From Antedon bifida (taxonomy: Eukaryota > Echinodermata > Crinoidea > Comatulida > Antedonidae), in contig OY727099.1 of the NCBI GenBank assembly GCA_963402885.1, positions 13,194,001 to 13,258,000 on the forward strand: a DNA stretch of 64,000 nt, in the 5' to 3' direction. Of this stretch, positions 52,801-63,083 are shown in pieces; the stretch's first letter is position 1; each line of letters begins with the position of its first letter. The position numbers were made by a program, and so were the translations under genes. The notes under the pieces are model-generated. The model ran no database searches, was not told where the DNA came from, and was given only the letters and a program-made list of their open reading frames with translations.

Positions 52801-55800
52801 ACTAAGAACATCAGGACTGATATAAGCAGGGCTTCCCCTTTGATCTTTTAAAAGATCTTTCTCAGACACAAGATGTTTTCCTAGACAAAAATTTGTTAAT
52901 GTGATTCGGTGAGTCTTCTTGTTTAGAACCATATTTCCTAGTTTTAGGTCACGATGCACAATGTTCTTCTGCAATAAAAAAAAAAATATAAAACTGAACA
53001 CAGAATTAAAGTAAGGAATTACATACTGCACTGTACACATAATAATTTATAATACTCTAAAGTAAAACATGACTATGTATACCTATAAGGAAACAGTCAA
53101 TTCCCAAATCAAACAGTTTCAATTTTATTTATGTAACATACAAATCTACATGGAATTAGGAAAAGCTTTTTGATTGATGTTTAACAAAAAACAAATATCA
53201 TATCAAGTTCAATATACTGTTTAGGTTTTAATGGCCATAAACAAATTCAATTTAAAAGCAATGAAAACTACAGGCTTATATCGCATACAAAAAGCTATGA
53301 TTCATCTACCCTCATATTGCTTAAATTAAACAACAAATATTTTATTTAAATATTTTTTTCTTTTATATTTGTACCTGTTTGCTTAATAATAACATTTAGT
53401 ATAACATTGCATCTAATGGAAAAATATAAATCATACTGTCAAAATATAGAAACAGTGGTCATATTCGGAACATGATCTCAAAATCGCGTCAGGCATAGCT
53501 CATCTGCGAAAGTTCCGTATTTTTTAGTTGTATGAAAAAATGTCTTTGGCGGGATTCGAACCTGCAACCTCTCGCTTACAGGGCGAGTATCACACCACTG
53601 GTAAAATATCTTGTTCGCATGCTATTACAATTAGGACCCTCTGAACTTAAAGTTTGATTTGATTCCTACTGTATCATACAGTCAATATCACTTCTACATT
53701 ACAGTAGGAACTTGGCACTGTACATTTGCTTGATACTGTACAGTCTGTTTCCAAACAGACTACTGTAGTTTAGGACCACATATTCACTGTGCTGCTGTTA
53801 TAAATAAATAGTGTTCTAATTGTACAAATAATCAATTGTAATAGAACTTAAATAAAAATAGTAATATCAACATTGTAATATTTGTATTGTTGATATAATT
53901 TATTTTTATAAAGAAACTAAAACAACATCTTTTATTTGAGACATCAACAGTAGAGTTCAACTTCAGCAGGTTATTTTTGTAATTGTTAGTCAATGTTCTC
54001 ATAAAAATGAATGACATGGTCACTTCCTAATGCATTTTAAAATAAATATTAATGAACGCTTGTTACTAATTTTTTTCTGTTATCTAATATTATCTGAAGA
54101 TAACTTGGTAAATTGCAAATAAGGAAATATGACGAGGTACAGTAGTTTGATGCAATTTACAGTGTTTACTGTGTTTCCTGGAAACTAAACAAATTTCAGA
54201 GATACGTGAATTCTATTCTAACTACATAAAATTGACATGGACAGACAAAGCCATTAATGCACGTGTCGCAAGGTGCGCTGTAATGATAACACATTGAAAC
54301 AGAAAGCAAAGTGAAATCCTGCCACATGGTGATTAGTCATTGCGGTTATGTAATAACTTTCTCAGTTTGTAGTGTATACGATAAAAAAACTAAGTTCCTG
54401 CTTGTAGACAAAGAGTTTCTTTTTGTCGTTTCATAGTTAAATTCAAAATATCGACAATGAAACAATGTTTACATATTGAATCAAATAGGTAAATAATTGT
54501 AGGCCTACATTTACGACAAAACTGTTATAAAGTTCTGTCTTATAGACACTATGAAACTAGTTTGACAAAAAAATGTGATGTGTCAAAATATGGTAGTGAT
54601 ATCACTCATTAATACATATATGGGCACATCACAAATTTTGTCAAATAAAGTTTGATGTATATTAACAGAGCTTCAGAATGCATGTTTCAGTGGAACCGTA
54701 ATTACGTAGCCATAACATCGGCAAGGGTTGAGGCTCACTCGCTCTATGGTTCTGGTGGTAGAACGAGTCTTCTCGGATAAGGACTATAAACCGTAGGTCC
54801 AGTGTACACATAGCTCATGTGCACTTTAAAGAACCTAGTACATCTTTAGAGATGAGTAGGGGGTTACCCCGGTGTACTAGTCCACACAAACACAGCCACT
54901 GTGCAATTGGGACTGGACCGTTTTTAGGTGTTTACCACCTGTTGGTCCCGATCCTTCACTAACAGTGTTAGTGAGAAGTTGAATAAATAAAATAAAACAG
55001 TTATATTAAGCAGTATAAATGTTTAAAACCCTAATTATCACAAACTTTAAATAAGAATATTTATATACTGTTATAAAAAAAAAAACAATTTCATGAAAAC
55101 AACTACACAAGTTAAAATAAAGTACCTTATTAGGGTTGTTGTTATTATTAAGATATTGTCAGATAATTCTACAAAGGTTTTTTTTTTTAACTAATTGTTA
55201 CTTGAAGAAGGGAAGGTTGATCAGTTATACTGTTTTATTCAGAGATGGTGAGGGAAGAAGGGAAGATTGATCAGTTATACAGTTTTATTCAGAGATGGCA
55301 AGGGAAGAAGGGAAGGTTGATCAGTTAAACAGTTTTATTCAGAGATGGCAAGGGAAGAAGGGAAGGTTTATCAGTTATACTGTTTTATTCAGAGATGGTG
55401 AGGATGGAAGGAAAGATTGATCAGTTATACAGTTTTATTCAGAGATGTTGAGGGAATGGAAGGTTTATCAGTTATACTGTTTTATTCAGAAATGGTGAGG
55501 GAAGAAGGGAAGGTTGATCAGTTATACTGTTTTATTCAGAGATGGTGAGGGAATGGAAGGTTTATCAGTTATACTGTTTTATTCAGAAATGGTGAGGGAA
55601 GAAGGGAAGGTTGATCAGTTATACTGTTTTATTCAGAGATGGCAAGGGAAGAAGGGAAGGTTGATCAGTTAAACAGTTTTATTCAGAGATGGTGAGGGAA
55701 GAAGGGAAGGTTGATCAGTTATACAGTTTTATTCAGAGATGGTGAGGGAAGAAAGGAAGGTTGATCAGTTATACAGTTTTATTCAGAGATGGTGAGGGAA

Positions 55801-58800
55801 TGGAAGGTTTATCAGTTATACTGTTTTATTCAGAAATGGTGAGGGAAGAAGGGAAGGTTGATCAGTTATACTGTTTTATTCAGAGATGGCAAGGGAAGAA
55901 GGGAAGGTTGATCAGTTATAAAGTTTTATTCAGAGATGGTGAGGGAAGAAGGGAAGGTTGATCAGTTATACAGTTTCATTCAGAGATGGTGAGTGAGGGA
56001 AGAAAGGAAGGTTGATCAGTTATACAGTTTTATTCAGAGATGGTGAGGGAAGAAGGGAAGGTTGATCAGTTATACAGTTTTATTCAGAGATGGTGAGGGA
56101 AGAAGGGAAGGTTGATCAGTTATACAGTTTTATTCAGATATGGTAATAAGGGAGGAAGGGAAGGTTGATCAATTATACAGTTTTTTTTCAGAGATGGTGA
56201 GGGAAGAAGGGAAGGTTGATCAGTTATACAGTTTTATTCAGAGATGGCGAGGGAAGAAGGGAAGGTTGATCAGTTACATGATGATACAGACTAAAAAAAC
56301 AGCAAAAAAAGAAATCAAATATGCGGTCAGTAGGCTATAGAAAATATAACCTTTCATCTTTCACCTCTTGAAATTATTTGTACCATCAAACATAAACATT
56401 CATTTTTTGTAACAATACAATCAACTAACATACCTTATGAAGACTTTCAACGATACGCACAATATCATAAAATATGACAATTGTTTCTCTCTCACAGAGT
56501 TTCTTTTCTCTTATGACATAGTGTTGAAGGTTGATGTATTGCGGTGTTGTTGTGCTAAAATCGTGAGCCACTAAACAGTCAAGAACGAGACACAACCGTT
56601 GCTTGTAACTACCAACTAGCTTCTTATTCTTAGTTGTATCTGTATGCTTTGGTACAAAAGCTTTGTCCTGAGAAATAAAACAAATAAGGCAGTAAAGTTA
56701 CAATGTTAATCATTTGATAGTTTGTGTCTATTTTCTTGTATTTCTTCATCAAAATATCGTCAAAAAAAACAAAGTAAAAATAAAGAGATGGAACACATTT
56801 AATCTATTTTATCATTTTCAAGAATCTGATGAGCAATTGTGGGAAATATATTGACGGCACTTAACAAGTTAAGCTCTGTCTACTCTACCAAACTAGTTTG
56901 ACAAACAAAAAATGCGGTGTGCTCCAATATGGTAGTGATACATGTTCATATATGGGCACATCACATTTGTTTGTCACATAAAGTTTGATAGTGTAGAATT
57001 TAATTTTAAATTGAATAATAATTTTGTGTTATTGGTACTACTATACTACAGCAAGTAAATCAATTTGTTTCCATGTGTTTTCTCTTTTGTTTTTCTACAA
57101 TAAAAACATTTTAATGTATGTACATGTACTATGTGAATAATTGTAAAGAAAAAGAGAACAGAATTCTCACCTGGAATAATCCGTGATGATGAACTACTCC
57201 TTCCTGATTATGTAGTAGTGACAGTAGGGAATATTCAGTATGGAGTAACATCTTTCCCTGACGTTCATCATCACTTGTTTCTTTGGTGTTAGACATTGTC
57301 AAAATCTGTCAATAATATAGGTTTCTTTATATTATCAAATGGAATTTTTATAAAATTGCATTTTGGTCATCTAAAGTAACAAACCACCAATGCCATAAAA
57401 AGTAAACTACTGTAAAATCCCTCCTTGGGATTTTCTTTGGAACAAACTGGGAAAAATTATAGTTCTTCTTACTTTATTCCCTATTCAGTGGACACCTAAA
57501 TAAAGGAGACACATGGGTCTAGAAAGTGTCCCCTTAATAGGGATTCTACTGTATAAGAACTCTTCATTCTTCTCTACTCAAACAAAACTTTGAGAAATTC
57601 TCAGTGTGTGTCAATATAATCACTTTGTGAAATTAATATGAAACCCCCTTCAATTTCCAATTTTTTACTTATTTTTGTATGCGGTACTGTATTGACAATG
57701 CAAAAAGAATAGTGTATACTAATTACAGGCAGAGAGCCATAATATAGATCAACAAAAAGGTGTATTCTGTTATTACCTTTATACAATAGAAATTTCTTGT
57801 TCCTTGCTTCCTAGCAAGACATTGAACTATACTTTTAACAGGCGATGATCCTAGTCGTGGGCCTAACAAATATGGCCCAGCCTTTCGAAGCATCTTGAAA
57901 TTAGTACAGTCATCCGTTTGTTCTGCAGGATCTGGTACTGAACTTCCCGAAGGTGTGCTAGAAGAATTTACAGTTTCGTTGAATGTTACATGAAGAGTTG
58001 AGGCTTTCTGTGCAGAGGCTAAACTATGAGTTTCATGAGATGCAGAGAGATTGGCTGGGTTGGAAAGCATTGCTAAAGACAAGGAATGCGATCTGGCTCT
58101 TCTTGTTATTCTGGATGTTGATGGATTATGATGAAGATTCACCTCCGGAACCCTGGCATTGGCAGGGGGTCGTTCATCTATTAGAGTGTCGTGACTACTG
58201 GAACTTTGCTGCCTCAACTGATGAGGTATAGTGTGTGAGCTGGTTGATGGTGCGTCACCAGAGTTTGGTGAACCTTCATTTGTAGATCGGAATTTACTTT
58301 GGCAGCGAGGTGGAATTGCTGATCTATGTACACTTCTTGCAATATTGTAAAAGGGATTTTCGTTAACAGTCATTGCACTTGACTTACTGGAGAGACCAGA
58401 AAACGATGCTCTTCTTGCTGGTCTCATACTTTGAACAGGAATGCTCTTGTTTAATGTACCTGGTGGTGTAGTATTGGCAAAAAAGATGCCATTCTGAGGA
58501 ATTACAGGACTCGGACATGGAATAGGAGAATATAAAGGTGATTGCGGCCTACCCGAGTGAGACATTCGACGAGGTATATGCAAATTACTGCTGTGAGAAT
58601 TACTTATCCCGGTCACAGTTGTGTGAGAACCGACTGCTGGGCCAGACACTGGGATCAATACCGTTCCTGTGCTTGGTGATGGGTTTAAACTAGACACTGA
58701 GATCGCTTGTCTGTATGTAGTTGTATTGTGATGCCGACCTAAAGGCTGATTGTATGGTACACCTGCTGTTAAGAAGTGGGCACGTAATGGTGATGATGGA

Positions 58801-59027
58801 GAATGGCATGGACTCATCATGTAATGCTGGTGTGAATGACTAGATGGCAACATCATCTGTGAGGAGTCGGTCTCCGATGAATCTGGATTTGACAAGGCTG
58901 GGATTAGTGATGGTCTGAATGAGGTTAGATGATCATAGTATGGTACAGCATTGTTTGCAGTAGACTGTTGAGAACGTCGTCTTCGTGTCACTGGTTCTTG
59001 GTGACTTACTGTAGCCGACCTCTTCAT
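46857..59027 (-). CDS. STK40: Serine/threonine-protein (pseudo)kinase 40, 7 coding exons, 777 aa
   Basis: Trib-like pseudokinase that recruits the COP1 ubiquitin ligase. Coding exons: 59027-57777, 57305-57171, 56667-56434, 52968-52800, 51208-51064, 48043-47924, 47136-46857; GT/AG throughout and phases close. Residues 1 to about 380 are a Ser/Pro/His-rich extension absent from human STK40 (435 aa). The kinase region starts at GPYLLGPRLGSSP and matches human almost word for word: SIVQCLARK, QGKMLLHTEYSLLSLLH, INLQHYVIREKKL, VHRDLKLGN (544-552), THRITLTNFCLGKHLVSE, GSPAYISPDVLSG, SDMWALGVVLFTMLFGQFPF. The metal-binding DFG is NFC (566-568), as in human, supporting pseudokinase status. The C-terminal LQVVPDIDD (695-703) carries the VP-Asp COP1-binding motif. 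Introns hold minisatellites (47.27-47.46, 55.2-56.27 kb). Confidence 0.96.
47268..47456. repeat. 20-bp minisatellite in the last STK40 intron
   Basis: About 9-10 copies of GATAATGGCAAGAGTCTCCC with a few substitutions (CAGGAGTCTCCC, TTCCGATATTGG). Located in intron 47137-47923. A 162-codon minus-strand ORF across it (47206-47694) is a repeat artefact. Confidence 0.9.
48044..51063. other. STK40 intron, nothing recognised
   Basis: About 3 kb of AT-rich intron between the 51208-51064 and 48043-47924 exons. No coding motif, TIR element or RNA gene that I can support; only scattered TACTGTA words. Confidence 0.4.
51209..52799. other. STK40 intron, nothing recognised
   Basis: AT-rich intron between exons 52968-52800 and 51208-51064. 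No gene or structured repeat supported. Confidence 0.4.
53545..53615 (-). repeat. tRNA-like fragment (Thr-like, tRNA-derived repeat or pseudogene)
   Basis: On the minus strand: CTCGCCCTGTAAGCGAG forms an anticodon-like stem-loop with TGT in the anticodon place but C instead of U at position 33. It is followed by GGTTGCAGGTTCGAATCC, a good B-box/T-arm. The 5' arm does not pair with the 3' arm, so it is not an intact tRNA; a tRNA-derived SINE head or tRNA pseudogene is likely. Confidence 0.45.
54541..54674. mobile_element. MITE family A copy 3, STK40 intron
   Basis: ACACTATGAAACTAGTTTGA...AAAATATGGTAGTGATATCA...ATATATGGGCACATCACAAA...AAAGTTTGATGTATAT-TAACAGAGCTT. Inverted ends AAACTAGTTTGAC / GTCAAATAAAGTTTGAT. 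Confidence 0.65.
54736..54930 (+). repeat. Dispersed SINE-like element, longest copy
   Basis: GGTTCTGGTGGTAGAACGAG, GGATAAGGACTATAAACCG, GTCCAGTGTACACATAGCTC, AAGAACCTAGTACATCTTTA, GAGTAGGGGGTTACCCCGGT and GTGTACTAGTCCACACA. Ordered blocks recur at 9185-9310 and 8275-8335. Short, dispersed and non-coding; a SINE is likely but no Pol III box is convincingly seen. Confidence 0.55.
55204..56272 (+). repeat. 50-bp minisatellite (about 21 copies) in STK40 intron 3
   Basis: Unit GGGAAGGTTGATCAGTTATA + C(A/T)GTTTTATTCAGAGATGG + TGAGGGAAGAA. Variants alternate (TGG-TGAGG / TGG-CAAGG; GAATGGAAGGTTTATC), and some variant units recur in the same order, indicating block duplication. Open reading frames of 66 codons within it (55761-55961, 56140-56340) come from the 50-bp unit lacking stops in one phase and are not genes. 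Confidence 0.92.
56871..56996. mobile_element. MITE family A copy 4, STK40 intron
   Basis: AAGCTCTGTCTACTCTACCA + AACTAGTTTGACAAAC at the left; GTCACATAAAGTTTGATAGT + GTAG at the right; inside CAATATGGTAGTGATACATG. The most complete copy in the window; the right terminal AAGCTC-type end is truncated. Confidence 0.7.
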
Positions 59028-59093
59028 GATGTTTCAGGGAATATATACAGTTTATTAAGATAAATTAAATATGGTCACCTCAGCATTATGGCC
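59028..59093 (-). other. STK40: STK40 5' UTR part of coding exon 1 (predicted)
   Basis: A good acceptor (TTTTTCAG|GG, minus strand) at 59094-59095 lies 66 bases before the STK40 ATG. It would pair with the strong donor CAG|GTAAGT at 59599 downward, making an upstream non-coding exon starting at 59600. Prediction from splice signals only. Confidence 0.5.
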
Positions 59094-59099
59094 CTGAAA

Positions 59100-59510
59100 A
59101 ATTAAGTATTAAAAACTCTTAGCCTAGGCCTAGGCCTAGTTATAGTTTTAATGGTTAAGTATTTTTAGTTAATTAAATTAAGTTAAGTTTTTCATTATTA
59201 TTTATTAAATAATTAATACACAAAACACAAACTTAAAATAAAAGGAAAAGATCTTAAAAATTAAGTTAAGTTAGGCCTAGTTATTATAATTTAGGTAAAT
59301 AGTAGTAGGGCCTAGGCCTAGGCCTAGGCCTAGGCCAAAAATCCATTAGAACTGTGTGCCTAGACTGAACTAGGCCCTAGGTACTGTAGCTAGGCTAGCA
59401 AGCCTTGGAAACCGGCTAAATAGTACTTAGGAGGGCTCTGGGGCCTATCACTAGGCCTATACAGCTAGGCCTAGGCCTATACAGCTAGGCCTAGGCCTGA
59501 TACACCACCT
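59100..59510. repeat. TAGGCC/CTAG word cluster in the STK40 5' region
   Basis: Runs such as TAGGCCTAGGCCTAGGCCTA (59308-59335), ACAGCTAGGCCTAGGCCTAT twice in tandem (59461-59500), plus GGGCCTAGG and CTAGGCTAGC words. Lies in the predicted STK40 5' intron. Confidence 0.8.
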
Positions 59511-59599
59511 AAATATATTAGACAAATTAGACGTTGCTTCTCCTTTTTTTGTGGATTGTAAGATTTGTTCACCACGTAAATAATTACACGATTGACTTA

Positions 59600-60086
59600 C
59601 CTGTCAAATAAACATTATCAGGGTAAACACTGTCACTGACAACAACTGGAACACAAACTAATACCCAAAATGTTCAGCAGATCAACAGAAAAATGCAAAT
59701 TAACGAAACGTCATTTTATCACAGCTAGCGTTGTTTTCCTGCTGAATTATGTGACACCACCACCTCGCTACGCTAGCTCTATATCTCTCGTGCCCCAGCA
59801 ACACTTTCAACCACATGGTCGTTACCAATATAAAACAGGAAAAAAGCGAAAGTTTGTATTTTATCAATTGTTGCAAACTATATATTTAAACTGAAATCAT
59901 CAATTGAAGTATTGCAATATTTATAATATATATATATATATGAAGCATAACGCTTTATTTAAAAAAAATTAGATATGATATACAGTATTCACAAACGAAT
60001 TACTGTTTAACCCGGTCTCGGCCTAAAAATGAAACCTTCCATAAAGGGTAAGTGAGGTCAGGTCACACTCATTTTATAAAAAGAAA
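59600..60086. promoter_or_regulatory. Shared upstream region of STK40 (minus) and MRPL19 (plus)
   Basis: From the predicted STK40 5' exon donor to the MRPL19 ATG is under 500 bases, so this interval probably contains both start sites. CpG words (CTCGCTACGCTAGC, 59765-59778; CCCGGTCTCGGCC, 60011-60023) are denser than in the flanks. A (TA)n run is at 59925-59941. No TATA/initiator assignment attempted. Confidence 0.5.
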
Positions 60087-61562
60087 ATGGCGATCCCCAT
60101 GTCTCCGGCGTTGATTGTACGAACTTTACTGAGATCCATCAGACGACAGTCTTCAGGTAAGATATAGCATAATGTATTTTGTAAATATCTGATTCAGAAC
60201 CTGGATCGGTCCCAGAACCTAATAAAGTTGTTTAGAATTTCTAAACAACCTGCTAGGCTAGATAGGCTAGCCTAACTAGATAGATAGGCTAGCTAGTAGG
60301 GGCTGGGTAGGCCTAGCTAGGAATCCCTAGCTAGTAGCCTACTAGACAGGCCTACTACCTACCTATATAGTATACTAGACCAGGCTATACATACTATCAG
60401 CCTCATGCTAGGCCTCTACTAGCTAGAATAGATAGAGTAGTAGGGTAGGGGTAAAAGCTATAGCTACTAGCTAGGCTAGATTGATTCGCCTACCTCCTAT
60501 CTATATGTAGCTAGGTAGGTAGGAATGCCCAGCTAGGCTAGTAGGTAGGCAATAGCATGACTACCAGTACACTATTTGTAGACATTATTATTGTCGACCG
60601 TTAAAGTAAATGTATGTGTATGTATGTTATTGTTAAAATATTTTTACAGCATTAAATGTTTTAACCTTTTAGTCAATAATTGTAAACAAGTAACCCTTGC
60701 ACGATGCAGTAGTTCATTAGAAAACAAGATTGTTGAAGTTGTCGGAGATGAAGAAGTTATTCAACTACGCAAATCTGATGAATATGGAAGGGAAGAAACA
60801 TTTATGAGTCCAGAATTTTTTCCTCCAATGGGAAAAAGATCCAAACTTCAAGATTACTTGGAAAGACAAGACTGTTTTAGAAGGCGATTAGTTATTGATA
60901 TTCCAGAATTTTATGTTGGTAGGTTGTACTGTACTACTGGGACAGTATTCAATTTATGGGCTTCTTTTTGTATATCTGTCAATTTATCAATTACTAAAAA
61001 AAAGCAATTGCCAAAAACTATGTATAGCATTAAAAAAATATAATTTGAAATTTGTATTATCAACATGCATATTAATTTTACAATTTGTAAACAATTTTTG
61101 TTTATAATGAATGAAGTGGACTTGCCCTCAAGTCTGTAGTTGTGATTTTTATGCCAGTCGGCATTTAGTTTTTGTTTCTGAATAACAAGATTATACGTAT
61201 GACATGCCATATGTGCCAAAATATTCATCTTTTTACTGATATTAATTTGAAACTCTGTCAGAACCTAGACTATAAATAAAGTTAAGAGCTGAGAAAAGTT
61301 TAATTTATTTTTTAACCTTTGACCACATTTAATGGTAGCGCATACACAGTATGAGTAAATTGTGTATATGCACATAACCTTAACTATTCTTTTAGTATTT
61401 GTTTCATTTAAATGTCTTTTTTTTCAGGTAGTATACTAGCTGTCACTACAGCTGACCCATATGCACTGGGTAATGAAAAGAGATTTGCAGGTATCTGCAT
61501 TAACAGAAAAGGTTATGGGCTAGGTCACACATTTATGCTTAGGAATGTTGTGGATGGTTTAG
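60087..61562 (+). CDS. MRPL19: Mitochondrial ribosomal protein L19 (bL19m), exons 1-3, 3' part beyond the window
   Basis: Large-subunit mitoribosomal protein. Exons: 60087-60156, 60673-60918, 61428-61562 (then GTAAG; further exons not found before 64000). Splice phases 1, 1, 1 are consistent. The N-terminal residues [20 protein letters not shown] are hydrophobic/Arg-rich without acidic residues, as for a mitochondrial presequence. Exon 2 ends in IPEFYVG and exon 3 continues [20 protein letters not shown], then [20 protein letters not shown]; human has [20 protein letters not shown], then [20 protein letters not shown]. About 150 residues are covered of roughly 290 in human. Head to head with STK40. 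Confidence 0.95.
60240..60560. repeat. TAGGCC/CTAG word cluster in MRPL19 intron 1
   Basis: CTAGATAGGCTAGCC, AGGCCTAGCTAGG, GACAGGCCTACTACC and CTAGCTAGGCTAG words fill 60250-60560, starting about 85 bases after exon 1. Confidence 0.8.
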
Positions 61563-61830
61563 GTAAGGCAATATGAAAACTTTGTTCACAAATGCACTCT
61601 TCACATCCATCTTTCGGAATACAATAGAACAACTTTTAAAAGGGGTCTTTATTGTATGCTCAAGGTGTCCCCTTGAAAGGTGTTGGGCGTAATGTTAAAA
61701 CATATATTGCCCCTCATTCATTACAGAGAAATGTGTCCCCTTTATATGGTTGTTTCCTGAAAGGAGGTGTCCCAAAGGAGAGGTAGAAATGCTGTCATAT
61801 CAATGAATTATACAAACCACACATGTTAAC
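61563..61830. repeat. MRPL19 intron 3 start with a GTGTCCCC-type dispersed repeat
   Basis: 61640-61790 holds AGGTGTCCCCTTGAAAGG, ATGTGTCCCCTTTATATGG and GAGGTGTCCCAAAGGAGAGG. Similar GTGTCCCC words occur at 57,480-57,545 and near 43,000. Probably a short dispersed element; borders not defined. Confidence 0.45.
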
Positions 61831-61837
61831 ATACCGG

Positions 61838-62093
61838 TTCTAGGACACCTACCCCCTAGACAGTTACCCACCGGATGTTTACCACCCGGACAACTACCCC
61901 CTTAGGACAACTACCCCCTTAGGACAACTACCCCCTTAGGACAACAACCCCCCGGACAACTACCCCCCTAGGATAACTACCCCCCGGGTAACTACCCCCG
62001 GGTAACTACCCCCCGGACAACTACCCCCTCTCTTAGGACAACTACCCCCAGGACAACTACTCCCCAACCCCCCCCCCCCCCCCCCCCCCATCC
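61838..62093. repeat. C-rich minisatellite (GGACAACTACCCCC) ending in a long C run
   Basis: Ten or more units of GGACAACTACCCCCTTA and GGGTAACTACCCCC, ending in a run of C at about 62067-62089. The regular C-runs could form i-motif DNA (G-quadruplex on the other strand). Lies in MRPL19 intron 3. Confidence 0.85.
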
Positions 62094-62151
62094 AAAAGTA
62101 GACAAATATATAGGACCGGTTTCTGTAAAAATGAAATCATCTGTTTTTAAC

Positions 62152-62362
62152 GGGTGTTTCGAAACTAGAGACCCGAGACCAGAGACCTGACATGAGACCC
62201 AATACGAAAAAGGAGACCTATATTTGGGTCTCCCTTTTCGTATATTAGGGTCTCCCTTTTCGTATAGTGGGGTCTCCCTTTTCGTATATTTAGGTCTCCC
62301 TTTTCATATATTTAGGTCTCCCTTTTCTTATTGGGTCTCGGGTCTCTAGTTTCGAAACACCC
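62152..62362. mobile_element. 211-bp MITE with 9-bp target duplication (MULE-like)
   Basis: Ends GGGTGTTTCGAAACTAGAGA + CCCGAGACC and GGTCTCGGG + TCTCTAGTTTCGAAACACCC are perfect inverted repeats of 29 bases. Flanked by GTTTTTAAC at 62143-62151 and 62363-62371, a perfect 9-bp duplication. Inside are about five units of GGTCTCCCTTTTCGTATATT. A 9-bp duplication is characteristic of Mutator-like elements; a MULE transposase relic lies 0.7 kb away. Confidence 0.92.
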
Positions 62363-62371
62363 GTTTTTAAC

Positions 62372-63060
62372 TGATTATTCTGTTTAACAGCACGTTAGAC
62401 CCTAGATGTGCTAGATTTAAAGTACCGTATTTATTGAAAAAACGGCCTGGGCTGTTTATTGTTCAGGTGGTTTTTAGGTGGACATTTATTGGAAGGAAGT
62501 TGTTTATTCGATGGGAGGGGGTATAATCTAATGGAAATAGACGCCGATTATTCCATATGATGTTTCATGGGAGTGACATGGTCACCGTTTATTTGAGAGG
62601 AATTTATTTAAAGATCGCCGTTTATTCGGTGAGTGAACATTGAGGTCAAATATCAAAAGTGATATTATTCATCAAGTGTAAAAAAATACATATATGACAA
62701 ATTTGAGACAAACATTAACTCTTTTAAGACCAGTGGTTATCGAAGCATTGTCCTGACGCAAAAATTATGTCAACAATCAAAGGTAGCATTTCATGTCATT
62801 TTTTATGAAACATTTTTATTGAAGTACATAGAAACATTGATATTTTGAACAATATGAGACCAACATTAAATTCCTAGACATAGAAAGAATAAAAAGGTCA
62901 AAATGTCAAATATGATATTTCCAGCCATATTTAAAGACTAAGTTTCATTAGAGGTAATAATCCAGATGATCCCATTTTCGGGACTTTTTTTTTTATACCA
63001 AGTGCGAAAAGTATTTTGACAATCAAAATGATACTGACTTAAAAACAAAGTATAAAAAGG
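62372..63060. other. MRPL19 intron 3, mostly unrecognised
   Basis: 62,420-62,640 contains GTTTATTG/GTTTATTCG words (CCGTATTTATTGAAAAAACG, GTTTATTCGATGGGAGGGGG, CGTTTATTCGGTGAG) that look like a dispersed repeat. 62,650-63,060 shows nothing recognised. Confidence 0.4.
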
Positions 63061-63083
63061 TATGTTGAAGGCTACTAACTACC

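Noticed and set aside
53545..53615. A functional tRNA-Thr gene
   Set aside because: The acceptor and D arms do not fold, U33 is replaced by C, and the 5' part is missing; only the anticodon-like and T arms remain.
55761..56340. Two plus-strand 66-codon ORFs (EGMEGLSVILFYSEMV type)
   Set aside because: They arise from the 50-bp minisatellite being stop-free in one phase; no homology and no codon conservation beyond the repeat.
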